This document shows positions 34,391-43,392 of a DNA stretch of 64,000 nt, piece after piece. The notes under the pieces were generated by a model, which made no database searches, had not been told where the DNA came from, and saw only the letters and a list, made by a program, of their open reading frames with translations. Source of the stretch: Pedobacter sp. Leaf170 (GTDB taxonomy: Bacteria; Bacteroidota; Bacteroidia; Sphingobacteriales; Sphingobacteriaceae); the NCBI RefSeq assembly GCF_920984665.1, contig NZ_CAKLBP010000002.1, forward strand, positions 124,001-188,000. The letters are read 5' to 3'. A program made the translations under genes and the position numbers. How positions within the stretch are numbered: position 1 is the first letter of the stretch; each line of letters opens with the position of its first letter.

Positions 34391-34698
34391 TATTTTATTT
34401 TCTTAAATAATTCAATTAAACCTTCTACTTTGTTGGTTTGCACCTGGTCTACCAAATTACCACCTTCAAAAGCTGCAAAAGTTGGTAAATTATCAACGTT
34501 TGCAAATTTGCGTGAATTTGGAAGTTTTTCGGCATCAACAATCAAGAAAGCAACATCTTCATTTTCAGCAGCCAGTTTTTTAAACTTTGGTTTCATGATT
34601 CTGCAGTTACCACACCATGATGCAGCATACTGAACCATAACCTTTGAGTTATCGGCTAAATATTGTTGAAGATTATCTTCTGTTAATTCTAAAAACAT
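34390..34698 (-). CDS. Thioredoxin-family protein (CGNC active site)
   Basis: A 102-residue thioredoxin fold protein. The redox motif WCGNC (Cys29 and Cys32) replaces the classical WCGPC, which alters redox potential. The cis-Pro region is NLPTFAAFEGG near residues 72-82. No signal peptide, so cytosolic. Placed 13 bp after the peroxiredoxin stop, it probably reduces that peroxiredoxin. Confidence 0.9.
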   Translation of the reverse strand: MFLELTEDNLQQYLADNSKVMVQYAASWCGNCRIMKPKFKKLAAENEDVAFLIVDAEKLPNSRKFANVDNLPTFAAFEGGNLVDQVQTNKVEGLIELFKKIK

Positions 34699-34711
34699 AA
34701 TGTTTATTTAG

Positions 34712-35344
34712 TTAGTTGGCAGCTAAATATTCAGCAACGCCAGTTCTGTTTGCATTCATTGCTTCTTTTCCTTCTTCCCAATTTGCAGGGCAAACTTCGC
34801 CATGTTTTTGAACGTGAGCATAAGCATCAATTAAACGCAAATATTCTTTAACGTTTCTACCTAATGGCATATCGTTAACACTTTCGTGGAATACTTTACC
34901 GGTTTCATCAATTAAATATGTCGCTCTGAAAGAAACATTTGAACCAGAGAAAGATTCGTTTCCTTCTTCATCGTAGTTAATTTCCTGGTCAAGGATATCT
35001 AAAATACCAGATAATTGTCTGTGTGTATCTGCTAAAATAGGGTAAGTAACACCTTCAATGCCACCGTTATCTTTTGGTGTGTTTAACCAGGCAAAATGAA
35101 CTTCGTTTGTATCGCATGATGCACCAATTACAATTGTATTTCTTTTTTCAAATTCAGGCAGTGCCGCTTGGAAAGCGTGTAATTCTGTAGGGCAAACGAA
35201 AGTAAAATCTTTTGGATACCAGAATAATAATACCTTACTATTTTTATTTACAGCCTCTTCAAAAACATTGATTTTCAAGTCATCACCCATGTCTGACATT
35301 GCATCAATACTAACACTCGGGAATTTTTTACCTACTATTGCCAT
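34712..35344 (-). CDS. Typical 2-Cys peroxiredoxin (AhpC/Prx1 family)
   Basis: The start at 35344 gives MAIVGKKFPSVSIDAMS; the frame open to 35398 adds a leader without homology. The 210-residue protein reduces hydrogen peroxide and organic peroxides with electrons from thioredoxin. The peroxidatic Cys51 is in DFTFVCPTEL and the resolving Cys185 in GEVCPANW. First gene of a prx-trx-DUF6952 operon. Confidence 0.94.
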   Translation of the reverse strand: MAIVGKKFPSVSIDAMSDMGDDLKINVFEEAVNKNSKVLLFWYPKDFTFVCPTELHAFQAALPEFEKRNTIVIGASCDTNEVHFAWLNTPKDNGGIEGVTYPILADTHRQLSGILDILDQEINYDEEGNESFSGSNVSFRATYLIDETGKVFHESVNDMPLGRNVKEYLRLIDAYAHVQKHGEVCPANWEEGKEAMNANRTGVAEYLAAN

Positions 35345-35771
35345 AATTTTTTTGTCTTTAATTTTGTGCCACAAAGGTACGGCGAAAAGAAGTCTCAATC
35401 AACCCGGATGTATTAATTATCAATTGTATTTATTGATAACGATATAGTTAAAAACTATAATTATTTAGCAAACTATAAGGTTTGCCTATTGAGATATTTG
35501 AAAACTAAGGGGTTGAATTTTTTGGCATTTGCAACCCCGCCATTCGTTGCAATCTTTTTGGCGTCTTTTCTACATTCCATCGCCGTCATTACGAGGAAGA
35601 ACGACATGGCAATCTATTTATTTGTACAACAAAAAGTATTTTCACTTCTGTCTGGTTTATTTAACAGCAACCTGTAGTTCTTGGGTTGGTTTTTTTTATT
35701 AGCAAGAAACAAATAATCCTTCAACCAATTCAATTAATATGTGTTTAATTTCAAATCAATAATCCTTTTTT
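35345..35771. other. Intergenic region between the peroxiredoxin operon and efp
   Basis: Holds divergent promoters and at 35585-35615 a degenerate copy of the core of the 156-bp repeat (GTCATTACGAGGAAGAACG and GGCAATCT). The 62-codon frame at 35489-35677 runs through this repeat and is not supported as a gene. Confidence 0.5.
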
Positions 35772-35798
35772 TAACTTTGATGTTCGGTTAACAGAACA
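35772..35798 (+). promoter_or_regulatory. Putative efp1 -7 box with an adjacent palindrome
   Basis: TAACTTTG (35772-35779) matches TAnnTTTG. Directly after it, TGTTCGGTTAACAGAACA (35781-35798) is an 18-bp dyad with one mismatched pair, ending 11 bp before the ATG at 35810. The palindrome would overlap the transcription start, a classic operator position. The regulator is unknown. Confidence 0.5.
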
Positions 35799-35809
35799 TA
35801 TTATTAGTA

Positions 35810-36370
35810 ATGGCAAAAGCATCAGAAGTAAAGAGCGGAAATGTATTACGCTTTAATGGAGAGTTGGTAAGCGTGGAAGAATATATTCACCGCACACCAG
35901 GAAATTTAAGGGCGTTTTATCAAGCTAGAATGCGCAATGTTAAAACCGGAAAAATTGTCGAATACCGCTTCCGTACAGATGAAGAAGTTACCATTTGCCG
36001 TGTAGAAACTAATGACTATCAATACTTATATGAAGATGGTGATTATCTGGTGGTGATGGATAACAATACTTTTGAGCAATACAATATCCCAAAGTTGCTT
36101 TTTGGTTCTGCAATTAAATTTTTAAAAGAAGGTATGAATGTTACTGTTGCTTTTGAAAGTGACGAACCAATTGTTGCTCAATTACCAAATAGTGTAGAAC
36201 TCGAAATTACTTACACCGAGCCAGCTGTTAAAGGAGACACTTCAACAAGTGCCCAAAAATATGCAACTGTAGAAACAGGTGCTGAAATTAGAGTGCCTTT
36301 ATTTATTAATCAAGGCGATAAAGTTAAAGTAGATACGAAAACCGGAGACTACATGGAACGTGTGAAATAA
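35810..36370 (+). CDS. efp: Elongation factor P-like protein, paralog 1 (loop Asn32)
   Basis: A 186-residue three-domain EF-P that should bind between the ribosomal P and E sites to relieve stalling at polyproline. The tip of domain I reads HRTPGNLRAF, so residue 32 is Asn where the modifiable Lys of E. coli-type EF-P stands (PGKGQAF). The ETNDYQYLYEDGDYLVVMDN and SAIKFLKEGMNVTV segments are intact. A second efp follows 121 bp later with Lys at this position. A distinct, possibly modification-independent EF-P type is inferred. Confidence 0.9.
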   Translation: MAKASEVKSGNVLRFNGELVSVEEYIHRTPGNLRAFYQARMRNVKTGKIVEYRFRTDEEVTICRVETNDYQYLYEDGDYLVVMDNNTFEQYNIPKLLFGSAIKFLKEGMNVTVAFESDEPIVAQLPNSVELEITYTEPAVKGDTSTSAQKYATVETGAEIRVPLFINQGDKVKVDTKTGDYMERVK

Positions 36371-36491
36371 ACGATAATACCTTTGGGCTTAAACCTTAAA
36401 CCCCTAAACCATTGTAGGTTTTTGTTAAAATAATTTTACCTTTGGCGACACAAAATTTTAAAAATAAAAATCCGAATCGGATAAACCTAAT

Positions 36492-37052
36492 ATGGCAAAA
36501 GCATCAGAAATTAAAACAGGTAACATTCTTCGTGTAAACAACGAATTAGTTACTGTTGATGAGTGGAATCACCGTACACCAGGTAAAGGCGGCGCTTTTT
36601 ATACTGGTAAGTTTCGTAACATTAAATCAGGTAGAATTGTAGAAGCTCGTATGAATACCGACGAGGCTGTTGAAATTTGCCGTGTAGAAACTAATGATTA
36701 TCAATATCTATATGAAGATGGCGATTACCTGGTAGTTATGGATAATAATACCTACGAACAATATAATGTAGAAAAATCATTATTCGGTTCGTCTATTAAA
36801 TTTTTAAAAGAAGGAATGAACGTAATTGTTTCTATGGAAAGCGATGAAGCAATTATGGGGCAGCTGCCTAATTTTGCTGAATTTGAAATTACTTATTCAG
36901 AGCCGGCAGTAAAAGGAGATACCTCTACAAATGCATTAAAGGCGGCAACGTTAGAGAATGGTGTAGAAGTTAAAGTACCTATGTTTGTTAATCAGGGTGA
37001 TAAAATTAAAGTTGATACACGTACAGGCGAATATGTTGAGCGTGTAAAATAA
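36492..37052 (+). CDS. efp: Elongation factor P, paralog 2 (loop Lys32)
   Basis: 186 residues, closely similar to the upstream paralog from end to end (identical ETNDYQYLYEDGDYLVVMDN). Its loop reads HRTPGKGGAF, with the conserved Lys32 that many EF-Ps carry and some modify. A tandem duplication with divergence at the functional tip is the simplest reading. No EpmA/EpmB, EarP or YmfI-type modification gene is present in the window. A terminator follows. Confidence 0.92.
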   Translation: MAKASEIKTGNILRVNNELVTVDEWNHRTPGKGGAFYTGKFRNIKSGRIVEARMNTDEAVEICRVETNDYQYLYEDGDYLVVMDNNTYEQYNVEKSLFGSSIKFLKEGMNVIVSMESDEAIMGQLPNFAEFEITYSEPAVKGDTSTNALKAATLENGVEVKVPMFVNQGDKIKVDTRTGEYVERVK

Positions 37053-37073
37053 TACCAAACACATTGCAATTGT

Positions 37074-37106
37074 AAGCCTTTGAATTTTTATTCAAGGGCT
37101 TTTTTG
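37074..37106 (+). terminator. Intrinsic terminator after the second efp
   Basis: AAGCCTTTGAA pairs with TTCAAGGGCTT (one mismatched pair) and is followed by a T run, 22 bp after the stop. Confidence 0.8.
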
Positions 37107-37185
37107 TTTTTGTGCCCAGCCGCCAAATGTTAACAAAAAAACCTTTTGAGGCTTAATCTGTTAGATACCGATAAACCAATATGAA

Positions 37186-38973
37186 ATGACAGCCCGGAAT
37201 AGAAATAAAATTTGGATTTGGATTGCCAGTATTTTTGGCGGATTAATTTTGATTTTAGCTTTCGCAGCAATGTTCATCAGCGCCCGCTGGAAACCCTTAC
37301 TTACAGATAAAATAAAAGAAGGTGTTTATAATGGTTCAAGTCATTTGTATAAAATTGATTTCAAGAGCATAAATTTAAACGTAATAACAGGTAGCTTGGC
37401 GCTTCGCGATGTTACGCTCACGCCAGATACTGTAGTTTACGATAGTTTAAAAACTTTAAAATTAGCACCTGCACATATTTTTGAATTGCAGTTAAAGAAG
37501 TTGCAAATTACCAGAGTAGGTTTATTGACTGCTTATTTTAAAAAACGGGTTAATGTAAATGAAATCTTATTGGATAAGCCATCCATAAATATGATTTTTA
37601 ATAAAGTGCCAAAGAAAACGGATACAACCAAAGTCGAAAAGTCACTTTATGAGCAAATTTCAAAAACGTTAAAATCTATTCAGGTGCGGTCTATTAAAAT
37701 TGTGGATGCAAATTTCGACTACATTAATAAAAGCGGTGCTAAAAAAACGAAGAATTCCATTAAACATTTAGACATCAACGTGAAAGATTTTCTTTTGGAT
37801 TCTTTATCCGGAAATGATACTTCGAGATTTTATTACACAAAGGATATTTCATTTAAGCTGGCTGGTTATAAATCAACAACAAAAGATAAAATGTACTCCA
37901 TGAAAGTGGATACCATTTCGGGCTCTTCGGCTACAAAAAAAGTTACAATAAAAGCATTTAAACTTATTCCTCTATACCCAGAATTAGCTTTTGCGAGAAA
38001 ATACAAGGTTCAAAAAGATAGATACAATTTGCTTTTCGAAAAAGTTGAATTTAGCGGTGTAGATTTTATAGGCTTAAATACCGACCAAAAACTTTATGCA
38101 AAATCTTTAAACATTGGCCCGGGCAACGTGGAGGTTTTTATGAGCCGCGAATCGCCGCCACCTCCCGGATTTGATAAAGGAAAAAACTACCCGCATTTGG
38201 CATTGAAAAGGCTAAACTTCCCAATTAACATTGATACCGTGAGGTTAAAAAATGTTGCCTTAAAATATGGAGAATTTAATCCTGCCAGTAAAAAAACCGG
38301 CACTGTAGAGTTTAAATCTTTAAATGGGAAAATTTTAAATGTTACAAACGATAGTTTACTATTGGTTAAAAACAATCATGCCCTGGCAGATTTTAGCACG
38401 CTTTTAATGGGAAGCGGAAAGCTAAACATCAAAATAGATTTTAACCTTACAGACAACAATGGGTCATTTAGTTATAGCGGAAGCCTGGGTAAATTCAACT
38501 TACAAAATCTTAATTCCTTATCAAAAAATTTAGGACTTGTAGAAATTGAAAGTGGAAATGTACAGCAGATAAATTTTCAGGCAAAAGGTAATTTGCGCTC
38601 GGCTTCTGGTACAATGACAATGCTTTATAATAACCTTAAAGTGAAACTACTATCAGATAATATTGATGGAAAAGGCACAAAAGAAAAAGGATTATTGTCT
38701 TTTCTAGCGAATACCTTGTTAGTAAAAGACGAAAATCCGAAAAAAGGAGAACAGGCTAGAACGGCTTCAATGACTAATACTAGGATTAATTCTGCTTCAT
38801 TTTTTAACCTGATGTGGAAAACAGTTTTTGTTGGTATAAAAGATATTGTTGGCATTGGCATTGTTCCGGAGAAAGATCCGGTTAAGCAGCAGAAGGTAAT
38901 TGCAAAGAAAATAAGAGCGCAAAAAAGGGCAGATCGTAAGGCAGAAAGAAAGGCGAAAAGGGAACAAAATTAG
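37186..38973 (+). CDS. AsmA-like single-pass envelope protein, paralog 1
   Basis: The 595-residue protein has one N-terminal membrane helix (IWIWIASIFGGLILILAFAAMF, about 9-30). A large extracytoplasmic region rich in beta-strands follows, with the AsmA-type opening (YKIDFKSINLNVITGSLALR, then DVTLTPDTVV). The C-terminus has a conserved SFFNLMWKTVFVGIKDIVGI segment and a very basic tail (RAQKRADRKAERKAKRE). AsmA/TamB/DUF748 proteins are thought to support lipid transport between membranes; that role is inference. Followed after 67 bp by a paralog. Confidence 0.75.
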   Translation: MTARNRNKIWIWIASIFGGLILILAFAAMFISARWKPLLTDKIKEGVYNGSSHLYKIDFKSINLNVITGSLALRDVTLTPDTVVYDSLKTLKLAPAHIFELQLKKLQITRVGLLTAYFKKRVNVNEILLDKPSINMIFNKVPKKTDTTKVEKSLYEQISKTLKSIQVRSIKIVDANFDYINKSGAKKTKNSIKHLDINVKDFLLDSLSGNDTSRFYYTKDISFKLAGYKSTTKDKMYSMKVDTISGSSATKKVTIKAFKLIPLYPELAFARKYKVQKDRYNLLFEKVEFSGVDFIGLNTDQKLYAKSLNIGPGNVEVFMSRESPPPPGFDKGKNYPHLALKRLNFPINIDTVRLKNVALKYGEFNPASKKTGTVEFKSLNGKILNVTNDSLLLVKNNHALADFSTLLMGSGKLNIKIDFNLTDNNGSFSYSGSLGKFNLQNLNSLSKNLGLVEIESGNVQQINFQAKGNLRSASGTMTMLYNNLKVKLLSDNIDGKGTKEKGLLSFLANTLLVKDENPKKGEQARTASMTNTRINSASFFNLMWKTVFVGIKDIVGIGIVPEKDPVKQQKVIAKKIRAQKRADRKAERKAKREQN

Positions 38974-39040
38974 TAAATGCTTTAAAGCGATATTTTTAAA
39001 GTGTATATTGCTGTAGAAAACCATCACCCGATTTTTTTAA

Positions 39041-40849
39041 ATGCCTGCAATTATAAAACGCCGTTACGTAATTTTGAAGTGGGTTGGAGCAAGTTTGCTC
39101 ATTATCGTTACTCTATTAGCTGGTATTGCATGGTTTTTGAATGTAAAGTCGCGGCCAATGCTTACGCAGCAGATTAAAACTTTACTTTATAAATCAACCG
39201 ATAGCCTTTATACCATCTCTTTTAGTAAAGTAAGCACAAATATTTTTACGGGTAGTGCAACCTTGCAAGATGTAAAAATCGCAGCCGATACGGCCAGGTA
39301 TAGCCAATTGGTCAAGCTAAAAAGAGCGCCAAACAACCTTTACACTGTTTCTTTAAAAAAGCTTGCTGTAAAACACTTCCATCCGCTAATACTTTATCGC
39401 GAAAAAAAACTACAGATTGATGAAATTTTATTCGATAATCCGGAGGTTTATATGGTTAACCGCCAATTGGATTTTAATGAAAACCGTCCTGCAAGGCTAA
39501 TTCAATCGCCCTACACATTTATCTCCAAAAGCTTAAAAGAATTCAGCATAAAAAAAATCCTTTTTAGAGATGCTAGTTTCAATTACGTAAATAAGAATGT
39601 TAATAAATTCGATGTTTTTTCTATTGATGATTTTAACATCACACTAGTTGATCTGCTCGTTGATTCAACTTCATTTGAAGATTCTACAAGATTTTATCTG
39701 CTTAAAGATGTATTGCTCAATTTAAAAAACTACAATTATGCTACGCCAGATAGCATGTACAATATCAAACTTAATCAGCTTGATTTTAAGGCATCAACGG
39801 GCCGCCTTAGTGTAAATAAATTTGCTTTAGAGCCAAGGTACGATGAGATGAAATTTGGCAAAGTTGCCGGTTATGCAAAGGATAGATTCAATATTTTAAT
39901 GAATGATATTAGCTTGATGGGCATAAACCTTCCGCTGTACATCAGCAAGCAAGAATTAAGGGCTAAAGACATGGTTGTTTCTAACGGTTACGTTTCGGTT
40001 TTTAATGATAACAGTTTGCAAAATCCAGCGCAAACAAATAAGATTGGCAAATACCCGCATCAATTATTGCAAAAGGTTCCTGCTCCAATATTGGTTGATA
40101 AAATTACGCTTAAAGATGTTGATGTTAGTTATGCGGTGTACAATCAAGAAAGCCAGCAAAGGGGTCGGATTTCTTTTGAGCATACTGCGGGTTTTATTAG
40201 CAACGTAACCAATATTGATAAGGTAAAAGCCCAAAAACCGATTATGCAGGCAAGCTTAAGCACTTATTTGCTTGGCCAGGGAAAGCTAGATTTAGATTTT
40301 AAATTTGATTTGGTTTCCCGTACCGGCGATTTCTCTTATAGCGGTCTTTTGCAAAATTTTAATGCAAGAGTATTAAATCAAATTACAAAGCCTTTGGGTT
40401 TGGTGAGGATTAATCGTGGCAACGTAAACAGGCTTCGGTTTAATTTTAAGGCAGATGATTTCGGCTCAAAAGGGAACGTAGATTTTTCATATTTTGATTT
40501 ATCAGTTGCTCTGATGAAAAACGACCCGGAAAAAGACCATTTAGTAACCCGAGGTTTGTTGTCGATTTTAGCAAATGCGTTAATTTTAAACTCCGAAAAT
40601 CCAGGGCCGGATGGAAAATTTATTTCCGCAACAGTAGATTATCAGCGTCCGCAAAATACTTCCTTTTTTAACCTGATTTGGAAAAGCCTTTTTGTGGGTA
40701 TAAAACATAGCGTGGGTTTAACGGAGGAGAAACAAATGGAAATGAAGGCGCATATCGATAAGTTTAAAGCGATGAAGGCAAGTCATGATTTACGCAAAAA
40801 AAGGCGATTAGAAAGAAGGAAACTGAGAGATAGGCAACAAAAAAAATGA
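39041..40849 (+). CDS. AsmA-like single-pass envelope protein, paralog 2
   Basis: The 602-residue protein has the same plan as the preceding gene. A membrane helix lies at about 11-31 (WVGASLLIIVTLLAGIAWFL), then YTISFSKVSTNIFTGSATLQ matching YKIDFKSINLNVITGSLALR of the paralog. NTSFFNLIWKSLFVGIKHSV lies near the end, with a basic tail RKKRRLERRKLRDRQQKK. Tandem duplication with strong divergence; probably co-transcribed with paralog 1. Function not known. Confidence 0.75.
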   Translation: MPAIIKRRYVILKWVGASLLIIVTLLAGIAWFLNVKSRPMLTQQIKTLLYKSTDSLYTISFSKVSTNIFTGSATLQDVKIAADTARYSQLVKLKRAPNNLYTVSLKKLAVKHFHPLILYREKKLQIDEILFDNPEVYMVNRQLDFNENRPARLIQSPYTFISKSLKEFSIKKILFRDASFNYVNKNVNKFDVFSIDDFNITLVDLLVDSTSFEDSTRFYLLKDVLLNLKNYNYATPDSMYNIKLNQLDFKASTGRLSVNKFALEPRYDEMKFGKVAGYAKDRFNILMNDISLMGINLPLYISKQELRAKDMVVSNGYVSVFNDNSLQNPAQTNKIGKYPHQLLQKVPAPILVDKITLKDVDVSYAVYNQESQQRGRISFEHTAGFISNVTNIDKVKAQKPIMQASLSTYLLGQGKLDLDFKFDLVSRTGDFSYSGLLQNFNARVLNQITKPLGLVRINRGNVNRLRFNFKADDFGSKGNVDFSYFDLSVALMKNDPEKDHLVTRGLLSILANALILNSENPGPDGKFISATVDYQRPQNTSFFNLIWKSLFVGIKHSVGLTEEKQMEMKAHIDKFKAMKASHDLRKKRRLERRKLRDRQQKK

Positions 40850-40905
40850 TCGCTTAATAAATAAATCCTTTTTATATTTATATCATAAACCAAAAAATAA
40901 CCATT

Positions 40906-41463
40906 ATGATTATTGCCCTCATCATTATTGCCGTAATTTTCTTATTCGGCATATTCTTCTATAATTCCCTTATTGGTAGAAAAAATCAAGTGATTAACGC
41001 ATTCTCTGCAATAGATGTAATGTTGAAAAAACGTTTTGATTTGATACCAAATCTCGTTGAAACGGTAAAGCAATACACAAAATACGAGCAATCTACTTTA
41101 ACCAAAATTACAGAGTTACGTACAAAAGCTACTTCGCCCTCAGTTAGCGATGCGGAGAAAGCTCAGATAGATGCGCAGCTAAGTTCGAGCGTAAAGGGTT
41201 TAATGGTTAACATAGAAAATTATCCCGACTTAAAAGCCAATCAAAATTTCATCAATTTACAAACCACCTGGACAGAAAGCGAGGAGCAGATTGCTGCCGC
41301 CAGGAGAACTTATAATTCTGCCGTAACCGATTATAATAACGCAATTATGATGTTTCCAGGAAATATGTTCGCCGGGATGTTAAATTTCCACCCAACACCG
41401 GTGCTGGCAACCGCCGAAGAAGAACGTAAAAACATTAGCGCAAAAGAACTTTTTAATAATTAA
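40906..41463 (+). CDS. LemA-family protein
   Basis: The 185-residue protein has one N-terminal membrane helix (MIIALIIIAVIFLFGIFFYN) and the LemA four-helix region (NQVINAFSAIDVMLKKRFDL, IPNLVETVKQYTKYE, ENYPDLKANQNFINLQ, IAAARRTYNSAVTDYN). It ends in FPGNMFAGMLNFHPTP. The family has unknown function in envelope biology. It ends 2 bp before the DUF3137 gene, so the two form an operon. Confidence 0.93.
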   Translation: MIIALIIIAVIFLFGIFFYNSLIGRKNQVINAFSAIDVMLKKRFDLIPNLVETVKQYTKYEQSTLTKITELRTKATSPSVSDAEKAQIDAQLSSSVKGLMVNIENYPDLKANQNFINLQTTWTESEEQIAAARRTYNSAVTDYNNAIMMFPGNMFAGMLNFHPTPVLATAEEERKNISAKELFNN

Positions 41464-41465
41464 TT

Positions 41466-42416
41466 GTGGATGTTGCAAATCATGCAGCATTGCAGAATAC
41501 GCTTGCTGCGTTAGAGATTGATCGCCAGAAAATTGTCTCTACTCAAAAGAAAGGCTATATTTTTATTGTGCTGGCCATTATTTTAACCATAGCTGGCTTT
41601 TATTTTGGTATAGGTGTTTTTGCTATTCTTGCAGGTTTAATCCCGGCAGTTTATGGTGGTTCTTTGCTGTATAAAATAGCTGATGCGCTTACCACCTATA
41701 TGCAAAGTTTTAAAGTTGATGTAATTGGCAGCGTGCTCAAATCGGTAAACGAAAGTTTGCAAATTCAGCCAGCTCTTGGTATTTCATCCGAAGAATTTGA
41801 ACAAACGCAGCTATTTACACAAGAACCAGACCGTTACCGTAGCGAAGATTTAATTAATGGCAAAGCTGATAAAACCAGTTTTTATTTTGCAGAAGTACAT
41901 GCCGAATATAAAACTGAAGTACAAACTAAAAACGGTACACGAACCGAATGGCATGACATATTTAGAGGGATAATTTTTGTTGCTGATTTTAATAAAAATT
42001 TTAAAGCGGCAACAGTTGTAAGGCCAAAAGATTTATTCGGACAAATGGGCGCATGGTTCTCAAAAAATGTATTCTCTTTTGGAAATAATACATTAGTAGA
42101 ATTAGAGAACAGCGTTTTTAATCAAACCTTTACCACACACGGAACTGACCAGGTTGAAGCCCGGTATATTTTAACGCCCGCCATGATGGAAAGAATTTTA
42201 GAGTTGAATCGCAATTCGAAAAATACAATTTCCTTATCCTTTATAAACAACCGAATGAACATCGCTTTTCCTTTAGATAGAAATTATTTTGAAGCACCGG
42301 TTTTTAAAACTTTGTTAAATCCGGAATTGCTAAATCAGGATGTAGCTGCAATTAAATTTATGTACGAAATTGTAAAAGAACTCGACTTAAATACAAGGAT
42401 TTGGGGGAAGGATTAA
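41466..42416 (+). CDS. DUF3137 membrane protein
   Basis: Starts at GTG 41466, two bases after the LemA stop; no ATG lies near. The 316-residue protein has two helices near residues 28-65 (GYIFIVLAIILTIAGFYFGI and GVFAILAGLIPAVYGGSLLY). A soluble region with QTKNGTRTEWHDIFRGIIFV follows, characteristic of DUF3137 proteins that commonly accompany LemA. Function unknown. Its stop is two bases from the stop of the convergent receiver gene. Confidence 0.85.
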   Translation: MDVANHAALQNTLAALEIDRQKIVSTQKKGYIFIVLAIILTIAGFYFGIGVFAILAGLIPAVYGGSLLYKIADALTTYMQSFKVDVIGSVLKSVNESLQIQPALGISSEEFEQTQLFTQEPDRYRSEDLINGKADKTSFYFAEVHAEYKTEVQTKNGTRTEWHDIFRGIIFVADFNKNFKAATVVRPKDLFGQMGAWFSKNVFSFGNNTLVELENSVFNQTFTTHGTDQVEARYILTPAMMERILELNRNSKNTISLSFINNRMNIAFPLDRNYFEAPVFKTLLNPELLNQDVAAIKFMYEIVKELDLNTRIWGKD

Positions 42417-42418
42417 GA

Positions 42419-42784
42419 TTAACTCAAGTGTTTTTTAACTATGTCTTCCAAGGTAGAGATATCAAATGGCTTTGATAGATAACTGTCTGCACCTGCTTGT
42501 TTGGCTAGCGAAGAAATATCGTTATTAGCAGAAAAATATATTACTGGTATATGTTTCAGGTCTGGATGTTTTTTTATGGCTTTTGTTGCTTCAATTCCGC
42601 CTAATTCTGGCAACCAGTTATCCATAAAAATCAAATCAGGCATGTAATCCGAAACTTGTTTTTCAATATCATCGGCACTTTCTGATGTTCTTATATCATA
42701 TCCAGCATCTTCAAGAATGAAAGTACATAAATCGAGAATATCTTTATTATCATCAAATACAAACACTTTTTTAACTTCAGCCAT
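42419..42784 (-). CDS. Stand-alone response-regulator receiver protein
   Basis: A 121-residue single receiver: acidic pair in VFDDNKD, phosphorylation Asp in DLIFMDNWLPELGG, Thr/Ser position in IYFSAN and Lys in YLSKPFD. It has no output domain. Last gene of the six-gene signalling operon, 17 bp after cheB. It probably acts as a phosphate sink or a protein-interaction switch. Confidence 0.92.
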   Translation of the reverse strand: MAEVKKVFVFDDNKDILDLCTFILEDAGYDIRTSESADDIEKQVSDYMPDLIFMDNWLPELGGIEATKAIKKHPDLKHIPVIYFSANNDISSLAKQAGADSYLSKPFDISTLEDIVKKHLS

Positions 42785-42801
42785 AATTTTTGAGGGATAA
42801 C

Positions 42802-43392
42802 TTAATTTTTTTTATTTAATGCGTTAATAAAATCTGCCATTTCGTAGCTATGTAAAACAAGATGTGGTTTTACAATATTAACAGCTTGCTGAGGCATGTA
42901 CGGCATTAGTGCTGTGCTTGGATTTTGTATCACCACCATTCCGCCATGTTTATTTACTATTTTTAATCCTTCTACGCCATCTGCGTTAGAGCCAGAGAGC
43001 AATATGCATACCAATTCGCTCTTAAAAACCTCAGCTGCAGATTGGAAAGTAACATCAATGGATGGTCTGGAATAATTAATTTTTTCAGAATAATCTAAAG
43101 AAAACGTATGGTTTTGCTCAATTAATAAATGATAATCAGCAGGTGCGATGTATACATTGGCCGGCAACATTTCCTGTTTCTCTTCTACTTCATGAACGTT
43201 TAAAGATGTTCTCCCTTTTAATAAGTCGGTTAATAAAGAATCGCTGCCTGATTTTCTATGCGTAACTAAAACGATGGGAAAATCAATTTCTGCCTTAAGC
43301 GCAGGAAAAACTTCGAGTAAAACATCTAGGCTGCCTGCAGAACCTCCAATAACCAAAGCACTACATGTATTGTTTATTACAGTTTGCGCCAT
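42802..43392 (-). CDS. CheB-type methylesterase catalytic domain, no receiver
   Basis: The 196-residue protein consists of the CheB esterase domain only. The Ser-His-Asp triad fits Ser18 (IGGSAGS), His45 (VTHRKSG) and Asp138 (SGSNADGVEG). Classical CheB removes methyl groups from chemoreceptor glutamates and has an N-terminal receiver, absent here. It overlaps the CheR gene by 16 bases. No chemoreceptor, CheA or CheW is in the window, so the target is likely the neighbouring hybrid kinase or another protein (inference). Confidence 0.92.
   Translation of the reverse strand: MAQTVINNTCSALVIGGSAGSLDVLLEVFPALKAEIDFPIVLVTHRKSGSDSLLTDLLKGRTSLNVHEVEEKQEMLPANVYIAPADYHLLIEQNHTFSLDYSEKINYSRPSIDVTFQSAAEVFKSELVCILLSGSNADGVEGLKIVNKHGGMVVIQNPSTALMPYMPQQAVNIVKPHLVLHSYEMADFINALNKKN

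Noticed and set aside
35489..35677. 62-codon open frame upstream of efp
   Set aside because: It runs through a degenerate repeat copy (35585-35615) and lacks a plausible start or family.
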